Assembly: GCF_001577835.2 (NCBI RefSeq)
Contig: NC_029520.1
Location: forward strand, 49,481,452-49,545,451
Direction of reading: 5' to 3'
Origin: Coturnix japonica
Taxonomy: Eukaryota; Chordata; Aves; Galliformes; Phasianidae
DNA length: 64,000 nt
The notes under the pieces are model-generated. The model was not told the DNA's origin. It saw only the letters and a list, made by a program, of their open reading frames with translations, and ran no database searches. Numbering within the stretch: position 1 is the first letter of the stretch; every line of letters starts with the position of its first letter. The position numbers were made by a program, and so were the translations under genes. Below, one piece after another: positions 27,101-39,034 of this stretch.

Positions 27101-30100
27101 GTTCCTATTGACTGGTACGAGCATTCTCAGAGTGCAACAGAAGGATTAGGCCAAGATAGCACACTCAGGAATCAACAGCTAAATTTGAAGAACTTACCAG
27201 ACAATATGAAGCAACCTTAGTATAGCTTTGACAATAATAAGTGGCAGAATAAGAGGAGACTATTATGAAAGTTGCCACAGAGTGGGTTATTATGAAAACT
27301 ACGGTCAGAACACTTCCTTATCAATAGCAATGCCAAGTTAGTAAATCTTGTTCAAGGATTCTTCCTCACAAGGTATTTTTTATTTATCCATTTAAAATGC
27401 TGTTATAATATAAGGAATGCTGTCTTCTTTGCACAGAAGACCAAGAGGCCAAATGTGATGATAAAGAAGCAGGAGATGAGCCTAAGGATTCTTCTTACAT
27501 ACCTCAAGTAAGCAGAGCATTTTAATGTCATAAATAGTTATTTTATTTACAGCAGTCAATTTGACTTGATGTAATTGAATCTTTTGGCAAGAGCTAATTG
27601 TAATTATAAGGAATTGGCAAAACGACTCATTATAAGCCAACCAACATTTGAAGCTGTTTCTTGTCTTCTGATTGCTAACAGAGTGATCTTGAGCATATAA
27701 GTGTTGTATTTTTTAATGCTACCTTGACAATGGGACCTTGAGGACAACTGTCCTATGCACATTATGATTTGTAGATAGAGCTATTGTGTGAGGTTTTTAT
27801 CTGTGTAAGCTAAGGTGCATTTTAACATTTTTTGCATTTCAAATTCACTTCTCCCACAGAAGTATAGTATAGAAAATGGGCTCTGTGCTGGCCACAGATT
27901 CTGAATGGCTTCATTTATGCTGCTTTTATTAGGTGTACTTGAATGGGAGTTTAGGCTCACCATGCCATATTATTGAGGCCAGTTCTATGTACAGCTTGCA
28001 AATACAGGTGGTACTGAGATCAAATTTGAGACACTCAGCAGCATCTAGCAGACTTACTACAGGCTGACACCCACAGGCAACTGGTGGAGAACAATGTCTT
28101 TAAAACGATACTGAGTTTAGTGAAAACTGCTCCACAGAATCCAAGTGTTCATTATCAGTTAACATTTCCTGAAAAGGAGAAAATATTCTTAGTGAGATAA
28201 TGTATATTCTGATGAATGTGTCCCTTTAATTTGCTAGGGAGTATCAAGAGGATTCCAGTGTGACTTAAGGCATTAGCTAAGAGATACTTTAGAAAGAAAC
28301 CAAGGCTTTGTTTTCAACCAACTCAAATGTTTCTTTTGTTTGAATGAAAATTTTCATATATAGTTTCAATTGGAAAAAGTCAATCTTTAATTAGTTAAAT
28401 TGAGGTTACAGTTGTAACTATGGTGAATATACAACTGGGAGCGTTTGATTAAATTCTCTTTATTTTTCATGAAAAGAAAAATAACCTTAAAACATACAAT
28501 GAGCATGCTTATAGAAATGGACTAACACTATTTTGAGAAATTATATATGCCATAAACACTACTGTATATTTCTTTTTAACAGGACATACATACGTATTTT
28601 AAGCCAAACGAGAATAATCCTGACACAGCAGCAGAAGGTTCAGAACATTTTCTACAAGCACCTAAAACACCTGACTCAAAGGGGAAGAAAACCCAGTTTT
28701 CTAAAACACCTCCATTTGACTTGTACGAGTACAGCTTTTCTTTAGATTTCATGAGCAAAGTTGTAATGATGCTTTTTGTTTCAGTATTTCCAGAGTTTTT
28801 GAAAGATGCCGTAGAAAGACTTCCATAGAAAGTTCTTTAAAAAAAAAAAAAGACAATTTTTTTTCTAAGTTAGATTTTCTTCTTGCAATATCATTTCTAC
28901 TTGAATTGTAAATGCTTTTCCTTGAACTGTTTTTTTTTTTTTTTTTTTTTTAACAAGCATTTTTTCTAGGAGCATGAGAGTGAAAGGAAGGGAATTAGTT
29001 AAGAGCATCACCTCACTCTGATTTAAAGGGTTGTATCACCTGTTAGTTCTTGCAGGAAGCAATTATTGATGGAAGCTATAGAAAAAAAAGCCACCTGTGC
29101 TACTCTTTAAAACTACTGATGCAGTTTCTACCTTTCTGTCTTTATAGCATTCACAACGTGGGTTGTGAAGAAGCAACATCAAAATCTCCTGCTTTCTTTT
29201 CTTTTTTGGGCATCTCCCAGAAGTCACCTGGCTTTAATTTGTTTGATTCTTCTGTATTTGGGGCAGAAAATTCATCTGATGAGGTAAAAATTAGTACTTA
29301 AGAATATTAAATTTCCACAAGCCAAAACATGCTGAGGAAGTAGTAATACCTGTGAATGGTTTTTTTTTTTCCTAAACGAAACTGCTTTTTGGCAAGTGTA
29401 TTTTAAGAGCTTGCTTAATTTTACACTGGATATCCTTTGAAAATGCTTATCTCCTTATCTGCTAATACCCATGTGATGACCTTTGATCAAGTGTGGATCT
29501 TTCCCATATGGATATGCAGATGCACAGATAACTAGATTTACAAAAAGGTTTTCTGACTCAGCATTGCAATGTGAAAACTTTTGATACTACTCATGTGAAT
29601 ATCCTGTATGGCTTTGTTTGGCTGTAGCAGCGAATCAGTTACTTAGGTTTTTATCCTCTGTGTTTCACACAGTGTGGAATACTAAGGGAAGGAAGAAAAG
29701 TGCACTTACTAGAAATGTTAAAACATAAATTTAGCACTGTCTTGCAGTCACTTTAATCTGTGGTTAGATGGGAGTTTTGACCTTATTTATCCATTGTAAA
29801 TACAGCTTCAGAGCTCTTCTGAAGTGTATTAAGTGCTCATTTTGTCATTCTTTCTGGCAACATCAAGTCCTACTATGAGGCTGAAACTCCTCTGCTGCTC
29901 AGAGGTCTTCTAAAATTTTGCAGAATTATTTAATTTTGAATCTTTTCAGGTTAAAATACAGCAGAAAATCAGATTGGTTTTGGCTTGTTTACAATCTGAT
30001 GTCTTGCTCCAGAAAGACTGAAGGCATGCATTTGTAGATGTAAACAAAACAGGATGCTTATCAAAGAACTTACCTTGTAACTTCAGGGTTTGACATATAA

Positions 30101-31186
30101 AGTTAAATTTAGGAACTAATACTCACTGGGAAATGTATTTTTCACTTATTATGTATCAGAATTAGAACTTATGTTTTGTCTTCCTCATTTGTTAAATAAA
30201 ATGATTGTTACATTTCAGATAGATGAAAGTTATTCTGTGGGAAACTTGAACCCCATATCACCACATAAAGATTTTGGTAAGTCTAAAAGTGGAAAGTATT
30301 AGAAAGTGTTTGTGTGTATCAACTGTGTTTTATTTATGTTTATGTGGCAGGTGAGCTCACAATTCTTCTTAACAAGGCGCCTTTGGTTGTATAAAACATA
30401 TTCATTTCTTATATATTGATCTGCAATAACCCTGTTTAGTGACTTGTTAAGTCAATTTGTATTTTGACTAGTTTAGTTTTATTCTCTAAATACCTGTCCT
30501 ATGGAATTCGAATGTCCGAGATGTCCTGAAAGAACAGAGTGCTTCAAACACACCTGATACAATCCCTGGTTCTTCCGAGATGAACAGCAAGAGGGGAGAA
30601 CAGATTTTAAGTGTCAAGGTTCTATAAGCTTTTTCACTCCTAAAAAGAACTCTATTCTGTAGATGTAAAACTTACAGTACTTGGTAAATGCAATTTTTTA
30701 ACCTAAGCTACTAGCTCAGTGTTGAAAGAACACATCTATTGTGTCCCTCTCCTCATAAATGGAATCCAAATAGTTTCCAAATGATGAAAGAAACCTAGAT
30801 CGTAAATTGAAATAATTGGAAGTGCATGATACAAAAATAGCATAAGTGAGGCAGGAGAATCAGGCATCATAAACCATGTTTTCCTCTTACACTCAGCAAT
30901 TGTTGGGAGTAAAATATTATTTAAAAAATGTATGCTGAATGCAGTAAAAATTAATCTAACAATATATTATGTATTCCACATAGGAAGCTTATTTGGGAAA
31001 TCAGAAAGTGAGGACACATTTGCCTTTCCCTTCCCCTTGGAATCAACTTCTCATGCTTTTGGAGATGGCAAAGATGACTTCAGTTTTCCATTTGCATTTG
31101 GACAAGATCAGAGATCATCGCAGTCTCCTTCTGTGAAAGGTTTTCATTCTTCTTTGCAAAATGCGAAGCCATCTACATTCTTTTGA
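9186..31186 (+). CDS. SIX6OS1: SIX6OS1, synaptonemal complex central element protein (17 coding exons)
   Basis: This is the orthologue of human C14orf39/SIX6OS1, a meiosis-specific protein of the synaptonemal complex central element that binds SYCE1 and is required for synapsis and fertility in mammals. Coding exons: 9186-9234, 9531-9587, 11681-11807, 14413-14502, 17962-18149, 18630-18672, 19080-19188, 19871-19965, 23434-23573, 24006-24085, 26136-26221, 26314-26378, 27437-27507, 28583-28722 (or 28728), 29148-29283, 30219-30276, 30984-31186. Every junction is AG/GT and the phases agree throughout, giving 578 (or 580) residues; human has 587. It opens MSDRLLSNLDKLLLEF. WKPT is at about residues 79-82, and residues to about 253 are Lys/Glu-rich and coiled-coil-like. 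Two conserved patches near the C-terminus are SPGFNLFDSSVF and KDDFSFPFAFG (about 541-551). An adjacent upstream ATG (9183) would add one Met. Exon 14's donor and the donor of the 43-base exon 6 (GTATCC) are the least certain junctions. It is head to head with SIX6. Confidence 0.95.
10380..10542 (+). mobile_element. CR1 LINE 3' tail
   Basis: It reads CCTGGAGGTGTTCAAGGCCTGG, typical of the CR1 3' region, and ends in the tandem tail ATGATGCTGTGATTCTGTGATT. It lies in the SIX6OS1 intron between exons at 9587 and 11681. It is heavily 5'-truncated, as most avian CR1 copies are. Confidence 0.92.
11891..12095 (-). mobile_element. CR1 LINE 3' tail
   Basis: AATCACAGAATCATAAAATGGCTTGGGTTGGAAAGGACC is the reverse complement of a CR1 tail, followed by the CTCCAGGGATGGGGCACCCAC block. 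It is 5'-truncated and lies in the SIX6OS1 intron 11808-14412. Confidence 0.93.
17427..17523 (-). mobile_element. CR1 LINE 3' tail, followed by TA-rich microsatellite
   Basis: TCACAGAATCATAATAGCTTGGG with TTGGAAGGGACCTCAAG marks the CR1 tail in reverse. It stops near an ATATATAT run (about 17527-17560). It lies in the SIX6OS1 intron 14503-17961. Confidence 0.9.
19480..19552 (+). mobile_element. Degenerate CR1 LINE 3' tail
   Basis: TTGGGTTGATGGTTG, AAAGGTCTTTTCCTACCTCAG and AATTCTGCAGTTCTGT resemble the last 70 bases of CR1, with many changes. It lies in the SIX6OS1 intron 19189-19870. Confidence 0.6.
21641..21832 (-). mobile_element. CR1 LINE 3' tail (older subfamily)
   Basis: AATCATAGAATCAAAGAGGCTGGAAAAGATCATCCAGTCC, then CCACGTCCCTCAGCAC and CACCTCCAGG, match the CR1 class with the AAACCACGTCCC block. 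It lies in the SIX6OS1 intron 19966-23433. Confidence 0.9.
24114..24159 (+). repeat. 23-bp tandem duplication in intron
   Basis: ATCTGTTTTGTGTGATTGTTT occurs at 24114 and again at 24137, two adjacent copies with one difference near the end. It starts 28 bases after the donor of the SIX6OS1 exon that ends at 24085. Confidence 0.85.
24366..24450 (+). mobile_element. CR1 LINE 3' tail
   Basis: GATGGACTTGGTGATCTCTTGAGGTCCCTTCCAACC followed by GATTCTGTGATTCTGTG is the end of a CR1 copy. It is strongly truncated and lies in the SIX6OS1 intron 24086-26135. Confidence 0.9.
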
Positions 31187-31655
31187 ATACGTTTAACTTC
31201 CTTTTAAATTCTTTTCCTACTTAGCCTTGACAGATGTTTCCGTTTTCATAAGTTAAAGTACAAAGCATTTCACCTTCTTTCATTTCACTTTAGAACACAT
31301 TACTGCAATTGCTGCAAGAGCACGTGTGCGTTCATCAAGTGCATGCTTTGAGATGCAGCTTTTATTTTTCTTATTCATTTTCTGAATATGTTGTTTTCAT
31401 AAAATGTTATGATATGTTCTACCTAAACTGTCTCTGAGAAGCAGAAGAAATGTCATTTTAAGACAGCATGAGGAATAATTATTTCATCATCTGTGAGAGC
31501 ATCCAAACTTCTAGATGAGTGTTTATAATCTCTGACTTAAGCTTTAGTAAAAGTAACTGTTTATTGTTCTGGACGAAGCTGAATATGAGTTACTGTTCTT
31601 ATATTGGTTATCTGTTACAAAGTTCTTGAAATAAACATTTTCTTTAATTTTATGT
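31187..31655 (+). other. SIX6OS1: SIX6OS1 3' untranslated region
   Basis: The sequence after the TGA stop is A/T-rich without coding potential, and the canonical AATAAA occurs at 31630-31635. Cleavage is expected 10-30 bases later. Confidence 0.6.
31630..31635 (+). terminator. SIX6OS1: Poly(A) signal AATAAA for SIX6OS1
   Basis: A canonical AATAAA about 445 bases after the stop codon, followed by T-rich sequence, is the most plausible 3' end of the transcript. Confidence 0.6.
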
Positions 31656-31659
31656 AAAA

Positions 31660-34600
31660 CCACTGTTCTACATCTTGCTGAATGATTACTTAGAGAAATT
31701 GGATAAGCTGGTTGATCATAAGAAAGAGAAAACCTTCATAAAGGGCAACAGCTCAGTATTTGGGATACTTCTCAGATATTTACAAATGTTAATGGCTTTT
31801 AAACATGCACTGGGATTTTTCATTGTTGTCTGTCAAGTTTTGCCTGAAGATGGTGCCTTGATATCATTCCCATCAAATCAGCAGTGGTTATGTTGCTGGA
31901 TTGTTGAGACTTGCATGCTGAGTTTGTTCTGTTCTGTCCCCTCTGTGAACATGTGATTAAACCTATCTATAGTCAAAAGGTTTAGACAGAGATCCTCTTG
32001 TAAACGTAGCAAGGGTGATTTGAGGACAAGTGCTTTTTCTTCATTACCAATTATAATTTGCTGCTACTGTCCCTCTTGTGTAGATGAAGTTGAAGGACTG
32101 TGTGCCTGTTCCTCATTCCTCAAGGCAGAGTTGGTAGATTTGATGTGTCACTGCTGAAAGTGTGGGAAGCTAACTTAGTTGTTTCTCGATTCCAGTAGAT
32201 GAGGAACACATGAGTACAGCTGAGCTAGAGGCCAGTAGGCTCCAGCAGTGGGATAGCAGTAGCAGCTGGGGGGCTGAGATCTCTTAAAGGCAGTGCAGTT
32301 GTCTCCATAGCAGTAACATACTGTGTGCTTGTACTGTGTACACTTGGAAACATATTGTCCTGTTCTGCCCTTGTATGGTACCTAATAAAATAGGATTTAG
32401 GTTCCTAACTGAGCCCTAAGGCAATAATGATATGAAAACTCACCATCTCTTAAATAAGCAGAGCAGGGCTTTGACTTTTAATCTTGTACATGTATTGTAG
32501 TCAGAAGGCAAATATTTTTGTTGATTTTTGGTTGTTGTTTTTGTTTTTTTACCATCTCATTGAAGGTTATAGTTACATTTTTTTTGTCAGAAAGCTGTTT
32601 CACTTGGAAATTCCTCATAAAAGCTAACATACCAACCAGCATTAGAGAAGACCTGATCTGAGCACTCAGTCAAGCTGTAGGTGTCCCTCTTTGTTGCAAG
32701 CTGGAGAAACTGCACTGAAACAAGTGGTATGAAACTGAATTACCACTCGTTTATTGAGTAGAGAACATTAAATGTAAGTAACGGCTCCATGTTTAGCTAC
32801 CTGTTAAGACTAACTGTAGGATGCAAAAAACGTCACCTGGAAATCTAAGCAGCAAGAAATTAATTCAAAGTGTTTGCAACTCTTTACTGTCCAAGTTGCA
32901 TCCTTTCCTTACAGTTCAATAAATTCACTGCATTGAACACCAGTGAAATTCTTTTAATGCTTGCCTGCCACATTTGGGACCTATCTTAAGGAAGAATATT
33001 CTACTTTCCTTTTTATTTCAAGACTATGAACACAATTAAGACAGTGCTGGATGTCAAGAGGCATCCCTGCATATATACAGGTAAAAGCAAACTTTTGGGG
33101 CAGTGGTAGAAGAATCATTGCACTGTAAGAAAACAATCTTATACGATAGCATTAATATGCTTAAGTATGTCAAGGAAATAAGCTCTAAGTGCTACTTATG
33201 GTAACAGATTGGAATGTGTAGACTTACAGTATTAGATGGTAGTAATCTCCCCAGCGCGAGGCTGATTGCGTGGGCAGCAAGAGTTGGCTAATCCTTTTCG
33301 GTCAGTGCCATAAAACAAGGATTAGTTTTTCATTTGCTGCAACTGAGTGGGTCATTAGGATCCAAAGACACTAATGAGCCTGAACGGGCAATTGGATTCT
33401 GCTTTCAAAGTTGTGAGGTAGTCTAAAAGGAGATGATTGTGTCTTTTAATGGTTTAAAACAGGGTGTTTCAGTGACCTTCTTGGAAAAAAAATAATAAAA
33501 ATGAATGAAAGGTATGTAACTATGGAATGCAAACCTGGAATGTTGACTTTTTGTCTTGGAACTCAAGTTGTTGCCAGATTCATTGCCTTAGAGGCTGAAT
33601 GGCTCATTTAGGAATGTATCTGTTGCCTTGTTTTTATGTTCTGCTCTTGATGTCTCCAGAGTTGACACAAGTCACATGCAATCAAGTCTGTATCCCTGGT
33701 GGACAGGCACTGTCCTAATGTTCTCTGACTCACACCCAGGTTGTTTGCAGCTCAGCAGTTCTGCTTCCAGACACATCACTTTGTGTTCTGATGCTAACAT
33801 CTTGCTGAGAAATTGCCTCTTGGCACGCTGTTTCTTGAATCCTGTACCTTGCTTGATTTGATGTGAAGATGATGCTCTTTTTAGCACTTGCAACATGTCA
33901 CCTTTGAAAAGGTAAGTTTTCCCCCCTTACTTTGCTACGTTCCAGATTTTTTCCTCTTTTCAGTAACTGAGTTCCACAATAATATGTTGTCTAGGTTTGA
34001 TTTCATTCAAATAACAATGCTGCCAAAAGGATGTCAAAGAAAACACCAATGGGTGGATAATTCAGTGTTAAGAGAATGTTTAAGTATATACAAAAAGCAA
34101 ATGTGTTGATCGTCATAACTCCTCAGAGGAAACAAGGTCAAATGTTCTAACAACATGATTTTCAATTGCATACCATAATTCACAAAGCAGCCACAAAATT
34201 ATTTCATAGCACATCTTATTCCATAGTCCACTGAGAATTGGGTTGGGGAAAATCTGGGAAAAAAGAACTGCAGGGTTAAGTACAAAGTTCTTGCTGGTAG
34301 GGAACCAGCTGCTATGCCTGGTGGGAAGCGTGGTAGCTGACAGTCCGTTCTGAACCTCAGTCTGGAGCATGCAGTTATACTTCACTTCCTCCTGCTGGAG
34401 CAGGACCGCCTTTGGCTAAGTGTGGGTTCCTGCTGGTTTTTTTTCCTTCTCTTGAGGCATGTTTGGCTAGTTCTACAAAATGCACAGTACTGTGAGCAGT
34501 GATGTTGCTCATTGCTACAGATGGAAAGGGCTTATGTCCAGAAGCTATGGGTATCAGAAGTTATTAAAAACATTTCTTAACCATTACCTACAAATCCCTT

Positions 34601-35900
34601 GTAAGCATTGCTTTGCAGGGAGTTGCTGAGTCTTTGGAGCCTTTCAGCCATCACCCAAATGGGAAAGGTGTGCAATTTAAAATAATTTTTGCCCCAAGAA
34701 TCTCATCCTGGATGCTTTTGGCTTGTCATGTTTCTCACTGCTGCTTGTATTGAAGGAGTTATCATGTCTATTTCTCCATCATAGTTGGAAGAGGTTCTCA
34801 AAAATATGCCAACTCATTGCTGATGTGATCATAGGGGTGAGATATTAAACCAAGGCCACGGCCACCAATTCTCACTGCAAAGCCCATTGCTAGGTACTGC
34901 TGTTATTTTGTTAGAAGAAGAGCGGTGCAGAGCACAGCTTAGATTTTTTTCCTCATCTTGAAACAATTCATGTGAATCGTCATTAGAGGCCAAGGATGAG
35001 TGAGTGATGTTTTGATTAAAAAAATATAAATCACAGAGTATGTGGAAAACCAGTGCTAAATTTCACAGGTACATTTAAACCCAAACTGACCATCCATCCA
35101 GTGCACTTAAAAGAAACTGGTTCTGAGAAGTAGGTATTGCTTCATGTAAAACTTCCACTTAACCTTGGATTGTGCTCTTGCAGGATTCAAAAAATAAATA
35201 GCTTGTTGCTAGCACAGGGGAAGCAAGTTCTGATTGCAGAAATGGTGCAGTAATAGTTGAGTAGATTCTTCTCCTTTAGCTGAAATTCATGGGCCTGAGA
35301 GCTATGAAAGGGGCCTTGCGCTGAGGGGATTGGGGGTTGTCACTGTCACTGCATCTGCTTGGATTGTCGAATAGAAATATGGTGTAGCAGAGACTGAGGT
35401 CTGCAGAGCACCTGGTGCTACAGGTGGTAAGAATGCAGTGCTCTCTCTTGTGCAGAGCTGTATCAAAACAACTTGTTCATGTGACTTCCTGAAGAGTCAT
35501 TAAGAAAGCCAGTAATTGGATGCACGTAAGAGATCAGTTGTTCAAGCTGCTCATTTAAATAGTCCTGAGATATTCTTGGTGGTTAGCAACAGAACACTTG
35601 GATTACTATATTGTGTTACACCGGAGCTGTGAATCTGCCCATCATCACAGACACTGAGCATCCCACAGTCCCCAGTAACATATAGAGGAGCTACTTTTGG
35701 GGTTGGAACGTTAACACTGAATTGTTGCAGGCTTCCCTCACATCTACAAGGCGATCACAAGCAGGAATATTAGATCAGAACTTCTGAATCTGTTGCTGCA
35801 GTCTGAACAATCTATGGGTATGGAAAGAACATCTATCCCCATGACTGTCAATATTAACATTCCCAAGGGTTACAGATTTACATAAAGGATTTGGAAACAA
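31660..35900. other. Intergenic DNA downstream of SIX6OS1, no gene seen
   Basis: Short open frames occur but none shows a known family, a good start context or conserved-looking codon structure. No CR1 tail is seen before about 35.9 kb. A motif-rich block at 33.24-33.42 kb is listed separately. Confidence 0.6.
33240..33420. promoter_or_regulatory. Candidate enhancer with paired OTX-type sites
   Basis: TAATCC (33289-33294) and its reverse GGATTA (33319-33324) flank CGGTCAGTGCCATAAAAC. TCATTAGGATCC, CACTAATGAG and CAATTGGATT follow within 80 bases. The block is free of repeats. Its composition resembles conserved neural or eye enhancers; conservation itself cannot be seen here. Confidence 0.4.
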
Positions 35901-35978
35901 CGATACAGAACTGTGAAGGTTGAAAAAGGCCTCTATGACCATCAAGTCCAACCACCGACCCATCAGCACCATGGCAGG
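35901..35978 (-). mobile_element. CR1 LINE 3' tail, degenerate
   Basis: ATACAGAACTGTGAAGGTTGAAAAAGGCCTCTATGACCATCAAGTCCAACCA follows the reverse CR1 tail pattern with substitutions. Confidence 0.8.
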
Positions 35979-35979
35979 T

Positions 35980-38575
35980 GAGAGGTTTTTGTGTCAGCAT
36001 CCAGGGAGCGCACAAGTTTCGTTTCTGAGAAATCAGAAATGCTGCTTCCAAATGATGAGATGAGGATCAGATCCCTTTGTACGTGAAGCATCTGTAGGTT
36101 TGCCCTAAGCTCATGGCACTTTGTGCCTTCACAGTAAGCATGGACATGGAAGACCTGCACAACCTTCAGCTTCAGTCCCTGTGCAGGTTTTGGGTAAGAG
36201 GAATTATGGAATCATGGAAAGGGAGATGTAAATGATATAAACTAGAATACTAGAATAGAATAAAATAGAATACACTGCCAAAATCACACCAGCGTTACTG
36301 TGAGCATCTCTGAAATATAGAGCAAAAGCAAAACGTTGAGGATAGGACATTTCCAGCATGTAAATGAAACATCCAGAGCAGAGTGAGGCTGGCAGCAGTG
36401 TGCTGCACTTTGTGTGCTGGTTGCAGCTCACTCGCATGCTGTGGTGTCAATATTTCAGTGCAGAGTGTTTTACATCACAAAAAGAGAAAAAGATGCTCCA
36501 GTGGATAACGTGTGCATTTCAGTTCCCTGCATTGAGCCTCATCCGAGCTGACACTGTTGGAATAAAGTAGATTGTCAGAGGCTGGGCAGAGCACTTTTAT
36601 CATTTGCAAGTATTGGCATAAAGTAAAATCATGATTTGAATTTCTGCTTTCTGTCTTTTGTGGCTTACTTTGTCAGTTATGGTGATGTTTTTGACAAGGG
36701 AGTGCTGCTGGGTTAGTGATTTCTTCCAGAGCTTCAGCAATAGTTAAGTTATCTGTTATTAACATCATATCAAGTCTGACAGTTGATGGTCACTGCTTAT
36801 ATATTGTCTTTGTAAATTAGAAAATGTAATTAGGAGCAGCAAATGCATCCACTTCTATAAGGTTAATTCCATGAAATCGATTATTGTGCACTTACTTATA
36901 TATGGGTATAGCCAAATTCTGGATACTTTAAGTTGTATGAAACAACAGCAGTAGTAAAGAAGATAAAAATGCTGAGCATGTCTTTGGCAAACTGGTTTGG
37001 GAAGTATTTGTGTCCAATATTTGAGAGTCCAGGCTTTGAATGCTTTACAGTTTAAAAGGGCTGAGCAGACAGTGGTGGGCTGCATCATAAATGCTGAGTG
37101 CCTCCTACCAGTGCTGAGCACTCTGGTTTCCTCTGGAGCCAATGGGGGTTAAGGCTGTTTAGGATCCCAGTACTGGTCACACTGCTCCACTGAGCCTGTA
37201 GGGCTCACTAAAAAGAAAATATCAGTGAAAGAAAAATAAGGATTTTTCTCCCTTCTGCTGGTGTCATAGCATTCACAGAGGGGGGAAAAACCCTCAGAAG
37301 AAATGCCAAGCATTTGGAAATGATGGTTGTAGGAAATAAATCAGAGATCCTCTTTCTGGCTGGGCTTTGTATGGCTGTCTCAGGAAGGCATCACTCACCG
37401 CATTTGAACTGGGCCATTTCCACTAGATCAGTGTTACTGACAAGCCACGCTCTGAGCAGAGTTGTCATCGAGGACTTCAGCTGGGAGAAATTTATAAAAC
37501 CTGAAAAACAGCAGCTTTCAAAGTGCTGAATGTCCTTTCCAGTGTATGTCAGTCGAGAAAGATGATGAAAGAGCAAATCTGGTGAGGGGAGGGGAAGCAA
37601 ACAGCAAGTCACAGCATCATAGAAGTCATGATAAAATCTTTGATATCAAAGAACGACTGACAATGAGTGCCATGGATACCATGCATTAATTCCTTCTTAC
37701 CCCCAGATCATGTGTAGGGCTGTATGGAATATGAGTCAACATCTCCGAGCCCCAGAGTCCCAGATCTGGGTTTGGGAGGAGCAGGGGAGCTCTATGGCAC
37801 AGCTGCAAAGGGCACAGCAGAATGCAGGCTGGCATCCGGCGTGGCTCTTTATATCCCTGCACTGCAGCGTGTGTGTGCAAGCCATCAAGGCATAGCAGCC
37901 AACAGCATTTGGCCAGGTGAGTGGCCTGAGAAAGATGGTCTTATTTTCCCTGTAGTAAATGCCCTCTCTTCTGAGCTTTTGTTGTCACTACTGGAGTCAG
38001 CATTGCAGCTTCTGGCAGCTGTTGTGGGAGGTAAAAAGAAGGTCGTCCGTATGGTTGTGTGTGTCATAGCCGAAATACGTTGCACCTGGGAGGATTCTTG
38101 CAGATGTCACTGTTGGGTCATTTAAGGGCTGATTCTGTTTCAGCAAAGTCTGTGGGGATTGTGGCATTTATTAGTGGGAGCAGAAACAAAACCTTAATCC
38201 CTGTCAATTCTATTTGTATTCCATTATAAGCAGCGTGACACAGATGTGCACAGCATGTATGGAAAATACAGAATCGTGTGCTGCCATCACCTGTTCTCCA
38301 AGCAACATGATGACATGTTGATGGACAGAGTTCTCCAAAAGTGAGTATACTATTTTTCATACTATAAATCAACCCAAGTCTAGCTGTGTTGTTTCCTAAT
38401 ACTTTCTCAAGCCTTGAAAAGCAAGGACAAACTGTGTTGCAGCTCTATTCCTCTTGCCCACCCTCGCTGTATGGTGTAAGTGCCACTCATACACTCTGGC
38501 TGCAGAAGCATTCACAAGCACCAAGAATTATCTCTGATCTCACAGATCAGCTCGCCTCTACATGTACAAAACAAA
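35980..38575. other. Intergenic DNA, nothing identified
   Basis: No recognisable gene, RNA or repeat family was found. The longest open frame (about 37.72-38.13 kb) has no family features. Confidence 0.5.
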
Positions 38576-38579
38576 TCAG

Positions 38580-38800
38580 AGAATCACAGAACCATAGAAT
38601 GGTCTGGGTTGAAAAGGACCACAATGAACATGTAGTTCCAACCCCCTGCTATGTGCAGGGTCACCAACCAGCAGACCAGGCTGCCCAGAGCCACATCCAA
38701 CCTGGCCTTGAATGCCTGCAGGGATGGGGCATCCACAGCCTCCTTGGGCAACCTGTTCCAGTGTGTCACCACCTTCTACAAACAAAGCAGACTTGGATCT
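38580..38800 (-). mobile_element. CR1 LINE 3' tail, relatively well preserved
   Basis: AATCACAGAACCATAGAATGG at the left end, then GGTCACCAACCAGCAGACCAGGCTGCCCAGAGCC and CCTGCAGGGATGGGGCATCCACAGCC, are diagnostic of CR1 in reverse. About 220 bases are retained. Confidence 0.95.
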
Positions 38801-38899
38801 GCTTTCATTATGCCCCATAAGTGTGCATGTGATGAAACCTAAATAAGCTTATCCTACTCAAAAAGAAGAAAAAACGTTCCTAGCACAGTTTGGGTAAAC

Positions 38900-39030
38900 C
38901 AAGCAATTATTCTGTTACAAAGTGTAATTAATGCCTAATGACTTGCTTTGATTAATGGGACAATCAGCATCTGCTCCTACTAATAGGATTAGTAACCCAA
39001 GCCATCTCATATATTAGGAGGCAGGGGGAT
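38900..39030. promoter_or_regulatory. Candidate regulatory block with TAAT-core motifs
   Basis: GTGTAATTAATGCCTAATGAC, TTGATTAATGGGAC and CTACTAATAGGATTAGTAAC fall within about 90 bases directly beside a CR1 copy. These are homeodomain-type sites, including an OTX-type GGATTA. Function is inferred. Confidence 0.35.
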
Positions 39031-39034
39031 ATTC

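Noticed and set aside
36200-36225. GGAATCATGGAAAGGG resembling a CR1 tail
   Set aside because: Too short and the following bases do not continue the CR1 pattern.
37612-37640. CACAGCATCATAGAAGTCATG resembling a CR1 tail
   Set aside because: The match stops after about 20 bases, without the TTGGAAGGGACC block.
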